The position numbers were made by a program, and so were the translations under genes. Positions 61,751 to 64,000 of a stretch of DNA of 64,000 nt are shown here, piece by piece. The stretch comes from Terebella lapidaria (lineage: Eukaryota; Annelida; Polychaeta; Terebellida; Terebellidae): the NCBI GenBank assembly GCA_949152475.1, contig OX424568.1:3695667-3759666 (forward strand). The letters are read 5' to 3'. Numbering within the stretch: position 1 is the stretch's first letter; each line of letters opens with the position of its first letter. Below the pieces are notes generated by a model. It was not told the DNA's origin. It did no database searches and saw nothing but the letters and a program-made list of their open reading frames with translations.

Positions 61751-64000
61751 ATGTCGTCGACAGGTGCAGGGGACGCCCCGGCTCAACCTCCGGATCAAGC
61801 CACGGCTCCTGATGTATCAGGGCTGAGAAACCCGCTACAACTCGGCAGTATCGGCATCAAGCAGTTGCTCCAGTGTTACCAGGTCGGCACTGACGAAATC
61901 CGTGACACGCTTATGCAAGAATGCGATATTATCGTTGAGTGCAGAGTCTGTCGCAGTCTATACCGAGGTCTACCGAACTTCCTCGCACATAAGCGTCATT
62001 ACTGCAAGAAAAACTACTCCGGGACTCTGCTTAGGTTCCAAGACTTGACCTCAAAGGAAGATGAAGTTCACATCATCGGGTCGTCGTTGTTTTCCCCACA
62101 AAAATCATCTCGTGACATGTACAACAATATCGCGACTGTTTCGGAAAACATTGACCGAGTTCGGTCAACAGGCCGCACAATCGAGCTGGATTTCCTTGAT
62201 GAGACGAAGTCCGCTGTCAGCCAATCAATGGGTACTGCAGGCGAAGACGAGTGGTACGATGATGACATCGATGATGATGATGACGATGATTATGAGCCAC
62301 AGCCAAGGAAGCGGAAGGCTGAGACCCAACTGGAACATCCGGCAAAATTTGCACGTGTTGAGCATAGTGGAAAGCTTGATGCGAAGGAGAAATTGCTGGA
62401 TGGCATCCCAGTTCAGCAGAATAGCCAGAAAGTGTTCACGTTGAAGCAGTTCTTCGTATTACACAAGCTGAAGCCTGAAGGGCGTAATAGATGCCTGAAA
62501 TGCAAGCAGGATTTCTCGACAATCAAAACTTTGAGAAGTCACTTGAACCGCAGACATCTGCAGCGTCGCATGTTTCACTACTGCAAGAAATGTCACAAAG
62601 TTTTCCTGCTGAAACAAACTTTCATCGATCACCTAACAGAGCATCACTCCTTGCCAGTGGCAGCTGCCAAAACCAACGCAAATCTGCCGAAAGTAGAGAA
62701 GATGGTCATTGACAACAAGGCTGTTTGTCACATACCCACCGGGGGCATCAAGGCAAACTCCTCCATCCAGCGAGTTACAGAAGAAGACACCAAGTCCCCA
62801 GAGATGGAGAAAACTATATCCCCACCGAAAATCAAACCTAAGCCTGTAGTGGCAGATTGTTCCTCACAGCAAGCACAGAGTGTTACCGATGAAATTGAGG
62901 AGGATCTTGGATTCGATGGTCATCGGGAGCTCAATCGATTCTGTCTGGAGATGATGCGCTGTCTTGCCATTCTTCGCCTGTCTAACAAGTCATCGAAGCC
63001 CGGCGTACGAATGCAGAGGTATAAGTGCCTGAAACATCCGTCGATCGTGTTCAAGCTTTTCAACACAGTCCGAGAACACATAGTTCTCAAACATTGCCGC
63101 CCTGCCTTCAAATGCCCAATTTGCCAAGCTGATTTCACCAACAAAAAAGGTAACCACTTCGTGGAGTTTGCCAAACATCTGCGTGACAAACACCATGTGA
63201 CGCTGCCCAATCTCTGGCCAATGCGAGATGCTCTCCAACGATGTCTTCTTCTGGAGCCCAAAGAAGCTGAAGACATCGAAGTGGCGATGTACGAATGGAA
63301 GACAGAACCTGCGAATGAGACCGCCATTATTGACATACCCATCTATGCCTGTCCACAGTGCAATAGAGAGTATGAGTCGGTCAAAAGTGTCAAGCGCCAT
63401 CTACTGGAGAAACACGAGGTCCATGAAGAAATGTTCCGAGAACAGTATGCAGGGACAATTGTTCCAACAAAGACCTTGTCTGGTTGCCCAACTTGCCAGA
63501 AACGATGTGAGTCACTCGAAAGCGTCAAGAAGCACTTGATGGATGACCACAATGTGACAGAGGAAGAGTACGCTAGAGACTACGCCAGCTCAGTCAGGTA
63601 CCTCAAGGTCGCCAGCGTTCCCATCGGGAAGGTTGAGGAACGAGAGCGAACTGTCAGCGAGACGCTGTCGACGGCGGGCGGGGAGAAGTCAAAGAACGAG
63701 AATCCAAGACGAGGAATCCGGGACCGAGACGGGTCAGAGGTCTCGATCTTCAGCTTGGATGACCTGTTCTGTCCGATCTGTGCGAAAAGCTTTCCAGTCA
63801 TGAAAAGAATCATTCATCATTTGCAGAGTGCTCATGGCTTTGATGTAGACAAGGCCAACAGCTACAAGGACAAGATTCGCAAGGCATCACTGCAATACAA
63901 AGAAAGAACCATTCTCAATGTCTCGAGAACATCATCAGGCTTCATGCGGTCACGTGACCAAGACGACAGCTTAGCTGAGGAAAGCGATGCAGAAGAACCG
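61751..64000 (+). CDS. ZNF800: ZNF800-like C2H2 zinc-finger protein (3' partial at window end)
   Basis: A 750-codon open frame in one exon that begins after the acceptor at 61732 and runs off the window. The ATG at 61751 is the first in frame. The N-terminus matches ZNF800: IGIKQLLQCYQVGTDEIRD then ECRVCRSLYRGLPNFLAHKR, the family's signature first finger (residues 64-85). An acidic Asp run (about 170-180, encoded by GAT repeats) and a basic PRKRK (185-189) follow. Further fingers: CLKCKQDFSTIKTLRSHL, CKKCHKVFLLKQTFIDHL, CPICQADF with a long loop to HLRDKHH, CPQCNREYESVKSVKRHL, CPTCQKRCESLESVKKHL and CPICAKSFPVMKRIIHHL. ZNF800 is a nuclear regulator, reported as a repressor in enteroendocrine differentiation in mammals. 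Identity rests on the N-terminal block; the later fingers are spaced differently from the human protein. Confidence 0.82.
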   Translation, partial: MSSTGAGDAPAQPPDQATAPDVSGLRNPLQLGSIGIKQLLQCYQVGTDEIRDTLMQECDIIVECRVCRSLYRGLPNFLAHKRHYCKKNYSGTLLRFQDLTSKEDEVHIIGSSLFSPQKSSRDMYNNIATVSENIDRVRSTGRTIELDFLDETKSAVSQSMGTAGEDEWYDDDIDDDDDDDYEPQPRKRKAETQLEHPAKFARVEHSGKLDAKEKLLDGIPVQQNSQKVFTLKQFFVLHKLKPEGRNRCLKCKQDFSTIKTLRSHLNRRHLQRRMFHYCKKCHKVFLLKQTFIDHLTEHHSLPVAAAKTNANLPKVEKMVIDNKAVCHIPTGGIKANSSIQRVTEEDTKSPEMEKTISPPKIKPKPVVADCSSQQAQSVTDEIEEDLGFDGHRELNRFCLEMMRCLAILRLSNKSSKPGVRMQRYKCLKHPSIVFKLFNTVREHIVLKHCRPAFKCPICQADFTNKKGNHFVEFAKHLRDKHHVTLPNLWPMRDALQRCLLLEPKEAEDIEVAMYEWKTEPANETAIIDIPIYACPQCNREYESVKSVKRHLLEKHEVHEEMFREQYAGTIVPTKTLSGCPTCQKRCESLESVKKHLMDDHNVTEEEYARDYASSVRYLKVASVPIGKVEERERTVSETLSTAGGEKSKNENPRRGIRDRDGSEVSIFSLDDLFCPICAKSFPVMKRIIHHLQSAHGFDVDKANSYKDKIRKASLQYKERTILNVSRTSSGFMRSRDQDDSLAEESDAEEP

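Overview
The window is a piece of an animal nuclear genome. It holds multi-exon genes with GT-AG introns and long AT-rich UTRs and introns, densely loaded with Helitrons, small inverted-repeat elements and an LTR retrotransposon. The repeat style (Helitron-like ends beginning TCCCCCGAAC, 'CAGGGGCGGAT' hAT-type ends, many ACATGTA and ACTAGT words) and moderately divergent but clean orthologues of human genes point to a marine invertebrate such as a mollusc, brachiopod or amphioxus. The species cannot be settled from the sequence alone.

Host genes in order: (1) 100-4483 (+), the 3' 13 exons of a DDX3/PL10/Belle DEAD-box RNA helicase, complete from the RG-rich N-terminal region to the WWG(S/N) tail; its 5' end lies outside the window. 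(2) 10183-10426 (-), two in-phase candidate 5' exons of an unidentified gene divergent from the next. (3) 12166-19589 (+), a complete 13-exon TBL1/TBL1XR1 corepressor subunit of 493 residues (LisH, F-box-like, WD40). (4) 23205-33787 (-), a complete 10-exon, 848-residue type II membrane protein of the DUF229 branch of the alkaline phosphatase/sulfatase fold, convergent with TBL1. (5) 61751 to the window end (+), the long exon of a ZNF800-like zinc-finger protein, open at the right edge.

Mobile DNA: intron 3 of the DUF229 gene carries two Helitrons facing each other tail to tail (26352-29451 and 29494-31459), forming a 5.1-kb imperfect palindrome with nested 168-, 132- and 121-bp tandem arrays. 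A shorter third copy lies at 60294-61173. Between 35.6 and 43 kb is a cluster of foldback and MITE elements, including a 3-kb element with arms of about 190 bp that encloses eight 147-bp repeats. From 44307 to 56163 lies a young but broken Ty3/gypsy LTR retrotransposon on the minus strand, GC-rich against an AT-rich host. It has about 705-bp LTRs about 1% apart, a tRNA-His-type primer site and a CAAG target duplication. It carries an unusual extra 1,270-codon frame between pol and the 3' LTR. Its 5' LTR and the host flank were later duplicated together in tandem (55811-57174).

The host genes are housekeeping or regulatory (translation/RNA remodelling, corepression, a membrane hydrolase, transcription) and show no sign of acting in a shared pathway. 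Least explained are the extra frame of the LTR element, the paired Helitrons, and the candidate divergent exons near 10.3 kb.
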